Shown: positions 1 to 11,180 of the stretch, piece after piece
Position numbering within the stretch: position 1 is the first letter of the stretch
Layout: every line of letters begins with the position of its first letter
Assembly: GCF_008831285.2 (NCBI RefSeq)
Contig: NC_045151.1
Location: forward strand, 62,001-126,000
Direction: 5' to 3'
Length of the DNA: 64,000 nucleotides
DNA from: Nymphaea colorata
Taxonomy: Eukaryota; Streptophyta; Magnoliopsida; Nymphaeales; Nymphaeaceae
The notes under the pieces: generated by a model
The model's database searches: none
What the model was told of the DNA's origin: nothing
Seen by the model: only the letters and a program-made list of their open reading frames with translations
Translations under genes and position numbers: made by a program

Positions 1-570
1 TCTAACGTTGGATGCATGTTACGAAATGTATCATCAGTAAAAGAATCAACATTTTAATGACCACACACATTGTCCTTTAGTAAAGAAGATGATCGAAGAA
101 ACGGTAGTTGTAGCATAAAAAAAAATTGCACAAACTGATGAAGAAGAACCATAATGAAAATGTTAATGAATATAATTAACTGTGAAAGGGAGAAACTACC
201 AAATGATTTATGCAAATAGAATCTCGAGACTGAAGGTTTGAACAAGGCAACTTCCTTTTGATTCCAACGGCTTGATGGGAGAAGAAGAAGAAAATGATCA
301 GCTCTCTTTTGCCCACTGGTGATACACCAAAAATGGCGTAGTGGAGCGAGGGAGGGCGATACAGGCTATGGCATACAATAACCTTGATGGCTTAGATTAT
401 GGTAAAGTATACATAAATATCAAATTTAATTATTTATGATGTTTTGGGAGGAGAAAAAAAGTTCAAAGAGAAATTCTCTCTGGCTCAAATATCAAAGTCC
501 ACATATACGTGTAATAATATAACGCCAACCCGAATCCTGCAGGCAGACAGTAATCCAAACCACACAGTTC
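1..570. other. Intergenic sequence downstream of the BAHD relic
   Basis: No coding region, RNA gene or clear repeat is recognised here. The sequence is AT-rich and ends at the stop codon of the minus-strand acyltransferase relic. The short open frames have no recognisable motif. Confidence 0.5.
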
Positions 571-1402
571 TCAGTAAGAAGGAAGGAGCGCATCCAATAA
601 TTCTTCATCCATCTCCAAGGCAGCCATAACATGTAGGAGAAGGCAGACTTTCAGATCCATGCTCCCACCCTCAACTTTTCCGGGGAAGACTGAAATTCCA
701 CCATCAAACTTATTGGCACTCCCACTGAGCACTGCCAACCCTTCCCCCCACCCGAAGTCGCTCCCATACATCTCGAACCATGGAGAGCTGGCCACCACAA
801 CATCGCTCGATTCAAACCCATTCGCATCATACAATTGTATGTTCATCAGCCGCTGCCGACCGATGTTGGCTGTTTCCCGCAACACGGTCTCGTGCAGCGC
901 CTGGGCTGCCCAACCCAGGTCCTGCCCGAGCAGGTCACCCACCTTGGCTTCCGTCAACATGAATAGCATGCAACTGCCGAAGTATTCCCCGGGCAAAGTT
1001 GGGTCCAGCCTCTTTCGAAGCCCAGCTGCCAACTTGCAGGCAGTGGTCTGGTCGGCCTCGAGCTTCCGGGCCCGTGTTATGGTCCGCCACATGAGTCCAA
1101 CAAGTGCCTGCAACGACAAGATCTCACCCCTCTGCAGCTTTGAGCTCTCGTTGGCCTTGGCCTTGATCTGGGCTATGGCTTGGTCACTGAAGCAGAAGAT
1201 TCTTTCTCGGACTGCTGGCAGTTTGACCCTCTCGATGTGGTGTTCAGACAGTGGGAAGCGTCCTGGCCCAGCTCCTTGGGGATCTGGGCTCGCTCCATCA
1301 ATGGCGGTCGCGATATGGTTTCACGGCCGGCATTGAGCTCGGTCCAGGAGTTGAAGAAGTGAGGGAGCAGCCTATCAAGACACCGTCCTCCAACTCTGTT
1401 AC

Positions 1403-3480
1403 CTGAAATGAATGCATTTCATTAGATGCATGGAACTCAAAATTTCGTTTCATTCTTAAAATTTTCACTCCCAGTAGAACTCATTTTTATATGCCCAAAT
1501 CCACACCTTGAACATCTCTTTCCCAACTGAAAGCCAATCTAGAACCTCAATCTATTTGATTTATGCAACTTATATTGTATTCCATCATGTTCAACCCCAA
1601 TGAACCCACTCAATTAAGCTACAAGACCTTGATTTTAGCTTGACTGTTTTCTTGTGGGCTGCTCTGATCGGCCCAATTACTGTTAAGCTTGAACTGAATT
1701 ATAAGGGATTGCTTTAATACGGTTAATTTCAAAAAATCAAATCGTGTCGACTGCAGGAAACATATTATTCCCATTTCAGCTCCACGTAGAAATATTTTAA
1801 AAAATTATTTTGACAAATCACAGCCTATGCAATCTTGTCTGAAGGACAGTATATGTACCCAGAATGCAGGCAATGCTATAGCTATGATTTGAACAAAACC
1901 AGTGCTCGTGGAGTAAGCATGCACGCAGTTAGCACGAACTTGAAGAAATATGAAAATGAGCGTTTCAAGTGGTTCAACTTTTACGTCAGTTCCGGTAACA
2001 GCGCAATAGGCTCCTCAGTAAGAGTTCTTCCAAAACGATCCTCCCTTCTGAAAAGGTAGATTGCTTCATATCTAACCGGTGCACTTGGGCTTATAATTTT
2101 CTATTTTTCTTTTATTAGATAAATTAACATACCGATGTTTATGATATTGAATTGTTTATGGGTGAGAGAGGGAGATGGGCATCAAGTAGACGGCTAGAAT
2201 GTTGTCGACTAAATCATGAATGCTTTTGTCCTTTGCCTCAGATAGAAAATTGAGAACAACGATTCAACTTTCTGCCTATAGGTTAGTAAAATTACACATA
2301 ACTGTTGACTTGATAAATAAACATGATCCAAAAATGTTAAAATATGCTCCAAAGAAAATAAATATGTCTAATGTATTTTTTTCAGTTTCTTTAATGCCAA
2401 ACAGTTTTTCTCCCATTAAATCTACTTATTTTTTATGTTTGTGTTATTAGTTTTTATTTATTTTATTTTATCCTGATTTTTAGTTTTTTAAAATTTTAAA
2501 AAATTTATCATATTTTTTTTTTCGTTTTTTCAAGCTCACCATATTATAATTTTAAAAAATGTTCGATTTACACATATTATGTGTTAAAGCATCGAAGTAA
2601 ATAGTAAACTCCATCTTATTCTAGTCTAGTCGTGTACGTAAACTAGCACACAAAACTCATTCTCAGTGTTCTTACGCTCTTTTATTTCTTATTTTTTTCC
2701 ATTTCTTGGAATCTTTTTTCTTTCCTCCATTCTTTTGCCAAGAGTAATTAGTCATTGTTCAGTTTCAGTTCGGTGCCGACCGCTGGCCCATCAGTATAAC
2801 GCCAGACCGTGGCAAAGCAACGGAAACCGATGGGTGCCACAGTCGGCCGACCTCCCCTCCCTTTTCTCTTATCCAATCTCTCCTTCACCGGGCAGACCAG
2901 CCAAGCACCTCAGTCAATCCCGGTGGCGTAGCCACATGTGGGAGAGGGTGGACAGTTGTCCACTCCAGTGTTTGAAATTTGTTTACTTTTCATTGAAAAT
3001 TTTAATATTTATTTTTATACATATATAACCGCCTCCTCCAAGTATGAATGTTCCTAAACATATGTCTCTCCAACAAATTTTTTTGCACCACCACTGGTCA
3101 AGCTTGATGGGTTTTTCAAGACCATCAATGACAAACCCTCAACCAAGTGTTCAGTCCTTCGGATACTGTCGTCCAAGGGTTTTTCGATGCCGAAGGCTTC
3201 GCTTTTCACAAGGTAAAACCCTCAGTTTCACGTCCTCCGGTTTGGAACTTTGATGGGGGATCTTTTTTAGTCTTCTTTGAGCACTAACTTAACTGAGCAC
3301 AACTTAAACTAACTTAAACGAGTCAAGATCAAGATCTGATACGACCTGACTCAAGTCTAAGAGCTCGAGCCAAGTAGGATAGAGTGGAGTAAAGCTTTAA
3401 TATAAAATCAACGGAAAAGAAAATCAACAACACACGAAGCATCGACAACAGAGGTTAGCTTGTGACTAGAATGTGATCAC
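1403..3480 (-). other. Intron of the BAHD pseudogene
   Basis: The 2,078-bp intron has a GTGATC donor after GTTCAG on the minus strand and an acceptor reading ATTTCAG. It is AT-rich over about 2,080-2,640 and carries a copy of a GTGGCGGAGCC-type repeat near 2,930. No coding segment is recognised inside it. Boundaries are inferred from the family's conserved intron site plus the GT and AG dinucleotides. Confidence 0.7.
2926..3035 (+). repeat. Dispersed GTGGCGGAGCC-type repeat, copy 1
   Basis: This copy starts GGTGGCGTAGCCACATGTGG, then GGACAGTTGTCCACTCC, then an AT-rich tail. Related copies with the same order (GTGGC-GAGCC motif, CAGTTGCCCACAC, AT-rich tail) lie at about 30,294 and 59,655. The class is not identified. 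The shared order of motifs is seen directly. Confidence 0.5.
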
Positions 3481-3900
3481 CTGAACCGCCACAAGGGGGA
3501 GGGAGTACCCATCATAGTTGATGGCGTCCATGGGGAAGAAGGACCTGACAATGAGGGGGACGTGGACGGCGTTCATCAAATCTAAGACGTGCAGGCCGTC
3601 AGCCTTGGCGATGACGAACTGCGCTCCAGCGTCGTTGCAATCAACGAAGATGGTGGACTCTGCATCGGTGGCTAACCGACCAGACAAAAAGGGGAAATGG
3701 AGGAGGCAGTGGGAGAGGGAGGTCTGGAGGCGCTGAGCGATGGCATCAAATGCAGTAGAGGGTTTGGGGAAGAGGACGCCCTTCTGTATGTAGTGCAGAG
3801 GGAGCATGGCTACCTCCGTCACTGTTAGTTCCCATCTTGATCTTTCTGTCTTCTCCGGAAGATGGATGGTGGTGCGGGAAACCAGACGGATGGACGCCGT

Positions 3901-6530
3901 AGACGTGTTTCTTACTGAGCAAACAGTCCTCCAGGAGAAGAGAAGAGATACAGAGAGGGAACAGAGATGGAGAGGATCCGTCGAGTAAGCCGAGGGTATT
4001 GTATTTGTGGCCTTGTGGGGGTGCTACGTCGTTCATTTTCAAAATGGTAGGGGGTATTTTCATTTTTTTCCCAAAAGTGCTTTTCTTTCAGCATTTCCTA
4101 TTTTACCGCTACAATTATGCATGTTAGGGTTCCTTAACAAGCTCATTTTCAGCATTTAAGAGATAGGACTTTTTCGTCAATAGAGACCCGGCCATTCTAG
4201 TTCCCTTAGCAACAAGTGTGTCCTTTACACGGCACCAGCTGTGCCTGGTGCACGGAGGTACAAAATTACCAAAACAACGTCGGAATTTTGGTGAGATTGA
4301 GTTTTTATGCCACCAGTATAAACAAGTATGCAGTGATGCATTTTAATTTTCTGTTTTACGAAGTAATGAATAGTTTAGACTTTTTCACTTTTTCACCATC
4401 TTTCTTTCCCCTTTTTTCCAAAAAAAAAAAAGGTTGGTGGTACATGTACCCAATGGTTTTGAAAATTTGGTTTATTTGCTTTGGTGGTTACATTGAAAAC
4501 TTAGTTTTTATGAATAACTTGAGGGGGTTGCGGTTCTTCACACCCTTTTACAAAACCAAGTTTTGGTTTTCTTGACAAATCATGGCTTTCTTCAAAGCCA
4601 CTTAAATGTTTAAAAAATCTGATTTTAGAGGAAAAATCAGGTTTTCTTTCTAAATCTCAAAACATCGTGTTGTTTCCAAAACATGGTTTCATGGGCATCA
4701 CCCAAACAGTTACTTAAAATCGTTTTTGGATGACATAATGAGAAAGTGACATTTTATAGGCATCAAGTTTTATGATAATTTGATTTTTTTTTAGTTAGTT
4801 TTTGAAGCCTGGGTGATAACAGGAAACTTTGGAATGAGGGGTCAAGTTATTTACGTCCTTCTGAAAAGAGGCATCTTGTTAATTATATTTTTCGGACAAC
4901 TGAGTTATGCAAATACTATATTTAAGAGCCTCACCTAAATGCTTTCTACGCATCACATTTCAACAAAACAAGTTATTATGAGAAACTTTCATATTCTCGT
5001 ACTTAAATGATTAGCTTTTGTCGGTGCAATGGCACATGCATTATGGAGAGGGAAAGAATGGATATGTCTCCTACGGTTGGATTGGACAGGGAAAGGGAAG
5101 GAAAGGGATAAAAATGGAATGTGAAAGGAAAGGAAATGAAAAAGGTGATTATAAAGTATGCTTGCATAGAAAGAAAAGGAAATGATAGAATTTATAATAA
5201 TTTATAATAATACACATGATATTCAAAGTGGAAGACAAATCATGTTAACTAAGAAGATGGCGAGGGGGGGGGGGGTTGGGGGGAGCTGTGTTACTGCATG
5301 GTAGAAAGATGTGGCTTTGTTGTGTAGTAGGGACTGCAATTATGTGAAAATGACAGTGATTGAATGAAGAAGAAGATTGCAATGACAATTTCATTTTTCT
5401 TTTTGGCTAAGGTGTGCCCAAAAACACAATCGACTACCATCATTTCGTTGCTTATGAACCTAAATTTTTAAATTCCCGTTTCCTTTTGCCCTTTCCTGAT
5501 CTTCCATACTTTTTTCCTTTGTTAGGCAGAGTTTGTGGATAAAGAAAAAGCAGTGTTGAAAAGTGCAGTATGGGATTTCCAACATACAACATATTGGCTG
5601 ATGTAAAATGTTCCAAATTGATATGAAAACTAAAAGAATTTAAAAGAAAAAGTAAATCTTTGTTTTGGACTAGGAAAAAAGTGTTAATTTGTTAGACATA
5701 CAAGTCGTTGGCGACTAACCACTGGTTGGTAGTGATTTGTATGCACAATTTCCCGTTTCTAGGCAAGATTGACATACTTCTATATACAGATAAAATACTA
5801 TAGGCCATCATAAGCATGACATATACCAATTATTTTATATTTGTTTTTAATATTAATTGCCCTTCTCGCCACCTATTGTTTCTTTTTCTTCTCTCTCTCT
5901 CTTTCTAGTGTTAGGCAGGGAGCAGTAAAAATAAGTGTAGATCATTTGTGGGGATACGTCGGCAATGGCGACAACTTGGAGACTGGAGTTTGATACCCCA
6001 ACAAATGCATTCTCTGGCTCATTAAAGGCAAATGGTCAAGATACAATCTTTTGGGTCCTAAGCTACTTAGATTATAACTCATGGTACTTGGATTAAACCA
6101 CCATTTCGAATCTCCTTGTTCAAGCATCATGTGCCTCTCATGTGCATCAAACACATAATTGTTCTACATGAAACTGATCATCTAAAGGATGTAAATTAGA
6201 TGCTTTGATGCTTTCCTTAGTACTAAGCAACATGTATCAAACAGTAATCATATTAATTAAAAAATAGAAAGGAACTGAAAATGTTCTGTTTTTGTTGACT
6301 TTATATACAACACTTTTGTTTTCTTTCATCACCTTTCGAATCATGGCACTTCCTCAGGTATTGGGACTCGATCTCTAGCTACCAAATTAAAACTTCTATA
6401 TGAACATCACACTTTAGAACAAGTTTCAACAACTTATGATCAGCTTGTAAGAACTAGGAACAAGTTATGTCTCTGCTAACAATAAAAAAGCTGACACGAT
6501 TCCTACGAAAGTCAAGTCACTAAAATCAGC
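3901..6530. other. Intergenic, no gene recognised
   Basis: This lies upstream of the BAHD relic. It is AT-rich with simple runs, including a G-rich run at about 5,264-5,283 and an A-run near 4,421. Open frames at 4,216-4,575 and 5,942-6,154 show no family motif and are treated as chance frames. Confidence 0.5.
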
Positions 6531-6534
6531 TGTA

Positions 6535-8516
6535 TAAAAGGAGTTTAGCAGGACAATAAATCAATCAAATATTCAAAGTGTTGTTTGTCAACACCGTAAA
6601 GTATCTAGGGATTGCCATATTAAGATGGACACCACATGTTTAAAGAATCATTTATAGGTATGTCCTAAAAGGCCTAACTTATAATTATGCCAACAATATT
6701 TGGTCATTGAAGAATAGACTAATGATGGAAAATATACTATTGGTACTTTCAAGTTTGATTTAGATAAAAGCCGACTTGATTTAGCCAATATGATTATTCT
6801 TCATGAATTTCCATTTTTTATAATTGGTCATTCAAGATTTCAGAAGTGTATTAAAGGATTACAACCACAGTTCAAGTTATTGTCACATAATACTATTAAA
6901 TCAGATTACATGCATATTTATGAAGATGAAATGACAAAATTACGTCATATTTTTTAGAAGACTAATGAGAGGATTAGTCTTACATCGGACATGTGGACTT
7001 TGTCTTGTTAGAAATGTGGTTATTTATGTTTGACTGCACATTATATTGATAATAATTGGGAAATGAAAAAGAAAGTTGTCAACTTTGTTATGGTTGAAAC
7101 ACCTCATACAGGAGAAAAACTTACATTAGACATCAAAGATTGTTTACTAAAATGAAACATTGATCGCAAATTATTTTCAATTACATTAGATAATTGTTCA
7201 ACAAATGATATCATGGTTACAAAATTGATAGAGTGGCTTCTTGAAAAGGATGCACTTGTTTGTCATGAAAAATTTTTTCAAGTTAAATGTGCTGCTCATA
7301 TTCTTAATTTGGTTGTGCAAGATAGTGTCAAAGAAATAAGTGATGTGATTGACAAGATCGGAGAAAACATAAAATATATTTAGGGATCTCCAGCTCAATG
7401 TGAAATTTTTTATCGAGCAGTGTGTCTTGTCAAAGTTACTTGTGAGAAAAAGTTGTCTTGATGTTCCAACTAGATGGAATTCAACATTTCTTATGTTTGA
7501 TGTAGTCTTACAATATAAAAAAGCTTTTGGTCGTTTTCAAGAACTTGATCACCACTATCATTTGATACCGACTAAGGATGAGTGGAAGAAACTATTATTA
7601 TTCATAACAGTTTAAAAATATTTTATAATGTTACTATTGTCATTTCTACAGTCAAGAATCCAACTTCTAATATCTTTTTTAAAGAGTTTTGTGAGATAAA
7701 GATGGAAATTGAAAAAATGTGTTCAAGTTCATATATTTTCCTTTTAAATATGGCAACGAGGATAAAAACAAAGTTTGACAAGTATTAGGATATATGCAAT
7801 TTAATTTTAATAGTTGCATGGTATTTAATCATCATTATAAGATGAAAATAATTGAGTTTTATTATAGGAAATTTTATAAAGATGAAGCATATGAATATGT
7901 CTCTACAATTAAGAACTACCTTTGTGATCTTTATGATGAACATAAAGCTACTTATGCATTGAAAACACTCTCTATTGGTACTGGTTATATTGTTTATGTT
8001 GAGTAGGACAATGATGCATCTAGTTTTACTTCTTTAATTGAATTTTTGTCTAATAAGAAGCATAGAACAAGTGCACTGATGACTTTCTTGAAGAATCATC
8101 ACAAAGCCAATGCACAAAATCAGATTTTGAGTTATATTTAGAAGAGTTTATTTATCTAATTGACATTTTGACATGGTGGAACATCAATGCACTTAAATAC
8201 CCTATGTTATTTAAAATGGTATATGATATTTTGGTTGTTCCTATATCAATTGTTGCATCAGAATCAAAATTTAGTATAGGTAAACATATTTTTGACTCAT
8301 ACAGATGTAGATTAGGTACAAATACCGTGAAAGCTTTGGTTTGTGTACAAGATTGGTTGCAAGATCAGGCTGAATGTAATTTACTTATTATTAATAATTT
8401 TAAGCATATTTTTGTGTTGTTTATTTTATTCTTTTGTTAGATGATTCTAATTTGCCTACACCTTTACCTGAAGAAGAAACACCATTTTCATCTCCATACA
8501 TTGAAACTGAATCATA
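6535..8516 (+). mobile_element. Degenerate hAT-superfamily transposase (RICESLEEPER/DAYSLEEPER-like)
   Basis: hAT transposases cut and paste DNA using an RNase H-like fold with an inserted helical domain. In order I see: a decayed BED zinc finger around 6,585-6,690 (LKNHL then VCPKRP); KLDLDKSRLDLANMIILHE near 6,745; LTSDMWT near 6,980; LDNCSTND near 7,190; KCAAHILNLVVQD near 7,285; DVPTRWNSTFLMFD near 7,460; a KFDKY and HHYKMKIIEFYY region near 7,780-7,865; and the C-terminal dimerisation part with WWNINALKYPML and ASESKFSIG, ending near 8,516. Several in-frame stops and at least two frameshifts (about 7,600 and 7,790) break the frame, so it is dead. The zinc finger lacks its usual first Cys pair. 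I could not find the terminal inverted repeats or the 8-bp target duplication. Confidence 0.85.
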
Positions 8517-8959
8517 AATTAGATGTATATATTTTTTTGTACTTATCTATTTTTATTACATCAATTAAAACCTATAGTTATGTGTATTTAAAATGTTTAT
8601 TGAATTAAAATTTTCATTTTCATAATGCAAGTTAATTTGGTAGCATTATCCTCATGACCTTAATATAGTATCAACATGGTTGAAGTATATATTCAAACAG
8701 AAAAATCATATCTATTGTGGCAAATGGAAGCATTAAAAGAAAAATTTTGCAAGCTTGGACTATATGGTGATTTTTTTTTTTAATTATTGAAGTTGTCAAG
8801 GATGACTCGTCTAGTCTCTTGTTACATCAACGGACAACAACCAAATACAATTTTTGGAAATTCAAATTTGCATGCTCTAGAGAATGAAGTTTGACAATCA
8901 AGTTTGAGCTAGTCTAATGTAAATATTGGGTTTCATAGTTCCTTTAGTGTTTACTATAC
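8517..8959. other. Sequence downstream of the hAT frame
   Basis: AT-rich sequence with no coding signal. It may include the 3' non-coding end of the hAT element, but no terminal repeat could be assigned. Confidence 0.35.
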
Positions 8960-9376
8960 ATTTTTCTTACATAAATCGGATTTGGATCAGATTTACATGT
9001 GGCTTAAAAGTCACAAATTGGATTTGGATGGGTTCGGATATAACATAAAAGTCAGATTCAGACTAGAATCGGATTGGATTCAGATATAACTTAAAATTCA
9101 GATACAGATCGGATTTGGATATAACTTAAAATTCAGATTTAGATAAAACTTAAAATTCAGATTTGGATCGGATTCAGATGTAACTTAAAATTCAGATTCA
9201 GATCAGATTCAAGTATAACTTAAAAATCAGATTCAGATGTAGATTTTAAAGTCGGATTTAGATATGGTATAAACTTTTTGTCATCTGACTTTGAATCCTA
9301 ATCCGAATCCGAATATATGAATATCCAAAAAGTCAGATATGGTAAAAAGTATATCCAATACGTTGACATCCCTAGT
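8960..9376. repeat. Degenerate GGATTNGGAT repeat ending in a hAT-like terminus
   Basis: The segment consists of loosely repeated blocks of the type AAATTCAGATTCAGATCGGA, about 30-40 bp each, with TAACTTAAAA between them. It ends GTTGACATCCCTA at about 9,363-9,375. The element at 16,158-16,515 has the same terminus and the same CGGAT-rich interior. A matching left terminus was not found here, so this copy looks truncated or diverged. Confidence 0.55.
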
Positions 9377-11180
9377 GTAAAAGAAAAGTTTTCTCGCCTG
9401 TTTTTGCAACTTCTCTGGTCAGAGAGATCCTTTCTTTGATGCTAGAAAGCTCGACGCTTCGACCACATTGTGTCACTGATGACTTACGAAGTTCACTGCA
9501 AATAAAGTTTGAATTAAAGATATTTTGCGTTATCAATTTCACCATAGCCTGTACATCACGAGACAAGTGGAAAGATCATTAGATTCCACTCAGTTTACCA
9601 CTTACCAATGACATGTTTTCTTTTTAATTGACATTTACATTTTAAATTGTTAGCCAGTAATATTCATTCTTCATATGAAATCTGAATCCTCCTTCACAAT
9701 ATTAACCTATAATCATGCTTATAAGATGACCCAACCCCTTCTCCACCACTCACCTTTTAAAGAAAAACCCAAAAAGTGGAGTTTTCCAAATACAATTTTT
9801 ACCTTAATTAAGATTGTAATTATTTATTCAATTTCTGAAAAAAAAAGCCCCCATCCACTAGCAAAATTCTGCTACCCGGCCAGTTTAATGAAACTGCAAA
9901 CAAACACTAAGTAAATTAAGAATGTCAAAGTGAAAAGTAAAAGTTAAATTTCACATCATTTTTGTACAGTTGGATTTTTTTAGTGTTAACTTGTTGGCTT
10001 AGATTGCAGCCTTATTTGTGGTGCCACCAACCAACAAAAAGAAGTGTAACTCATATTATCATATGTCAATGAATAAAATTTATCTTGTTTTTTGCTCCCT
10101 TTTTCTGGTGAGTAGAGTTTCCCACCATTCATTCTGCCAAGCCTCCACCCAACCCCTTATCACCTTAGAGTACAAGGGCATGCTTTCAGTATATACTGCA
10201 AGAGTGTGTTTACAACCACTGTTCTTAATATTTACTCATACCAGCCGATTCAGTTGATTCGCAATGTAAGATTTTTATGAACTTGCATATTTTGCTTTTC
10301 GATTTTAAGATTAATTTTTAAAATATAATTTATTTTAAATTCTAAAAACAAAATAAAGAAGCGGTATGCGTAGAGTGTTGCTTAAGTAGGGGAAGAAAGG
10401 TAATTTTGCACCACTTGAACCCACAGGAAAGCGGAGAGGTATGTTAATTAACGCATCTTATAACACGTGGTTATAACACTTGCTTATGATTTTCTTTGAA
10501 AGGAAGTGGGACTCGTATCGGTAACAAGCTTAAAAATATGAAGTTTGGAATTATGTAAATAAATTAATAAAATAATATTAAAAATAAGTTATCGAACAGA
10601 GTCGAGCCTACTCAAGCTGGCCAGCCTGGCCCGAGCTCAGGCCTGATCGGTACCCAGCCCAGTGCCCATCGTTGATGACAATATAATTTCAATATGCTGT
10701 CTTAGGTCTAGTGGGATAACCCCAGCCCATTTTGGCTATGAGGAGTCATGCATGTCATAAGTATATTTGATTATAGACGGAAAATAGACTAATGAAATGC
10801 GAGTAGAACGGGAGATGTGATGCATATACTTAATTTGAGATCATGGTCGCACAATGGAAACTGCAGGAGAGGGGAAAGATCTTATTAAGTGCACTTGCGA
10901 ATGGTGCCAATGGTGTCATGAGCAGTCCAAAGCCGCTGCATAACATTGTTTGAGGAGGTTGGGAAAACCCACAGTGCCCAAAAAGTATGTTCAAACAATG
11001 ATAATTCACTAGACACAAGGCAGTAGGATAGAGAAAGATGGTTGCATGCAGTCTGGTGCACCGTGTACAGATCACAGTGCATGACATGGCCCACTCTTAA
11101 TGGCAGGTGTCATGTACACAGGCATGTATGTCTTTGCATTGTGTACAAGTATGTGCTCCTATCCAAGATAAGCGGTTAGG
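9377..11180. other. Intergenic, no gene recognised
   Basis: AT-rich sequence without recognisable genes. A short GC-rich patch at about 10,600-10,675 (GGCCAGCCTGGCCCGAGCTC) resembles the GGCCCG-rich dispersed elements at 11.6, 20.5 and 53.6 kb and is probably a fragment of one. The overlapping minus-strand frames at 10,830-11,094 have no family motif. Confidence 0.45.

Larger units (their letters stand above)
571..3900 (-). pseudogene. BAHD (HXXXD-type) acyltransferase pseudogene, two exons
   Basis: BAHD enzymes transfer acyl groups from acyl-CoA to plant alcohols or amines in the cytosol. Exon 1 (3900-3481) encodes the N-terminal half, including RLVSRTTI and LPLHYIQKG followed by a FPFLSGRL segment. 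Exon 2 (1402-571) encodes VTELEDGVLIGCSL, FFNSW, RGEILSLQALVGLMWR and the structural DFGWG motif, ending in a stop at 571. The wording is closest to the clade of Arabidopsis At3g50280-like acyltransferases. The intron (3480-1403) begins GT, ends AG, and follows a Gln codon in AVQ|VTEL, the conserved Q-intron position of the family. Breaks: the expected ATG before GCGTCC reads ACG; about 34 nt are missing between CSL and FFNSW, removing the catalytic HXXXDG motif and shifting the frame; a second frameshift lies between IPKELG and PLSEHH. Exon 2 therefore uses three frames. It cannot encode an active enzyme. Confidence 0.88.

Noticed and set aside
571-1119. Stand-alone short acyltransferase gene
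   Set aside because: It is only the C-terminal part of a two-exon BAHD gene whose upstream parts are recognisable in other frames.
659-1336. 225-codon plus-strand frame
   Set aside because: Antisense shadow of the BAHD exon, whose minus-strand motifs (DFGWG) are clear.
4216-4575. 119-codon plus-strand frame
   Set aside because: AT-rich sequence containing homopolymer runs, with no motif and no duplicate to support it.
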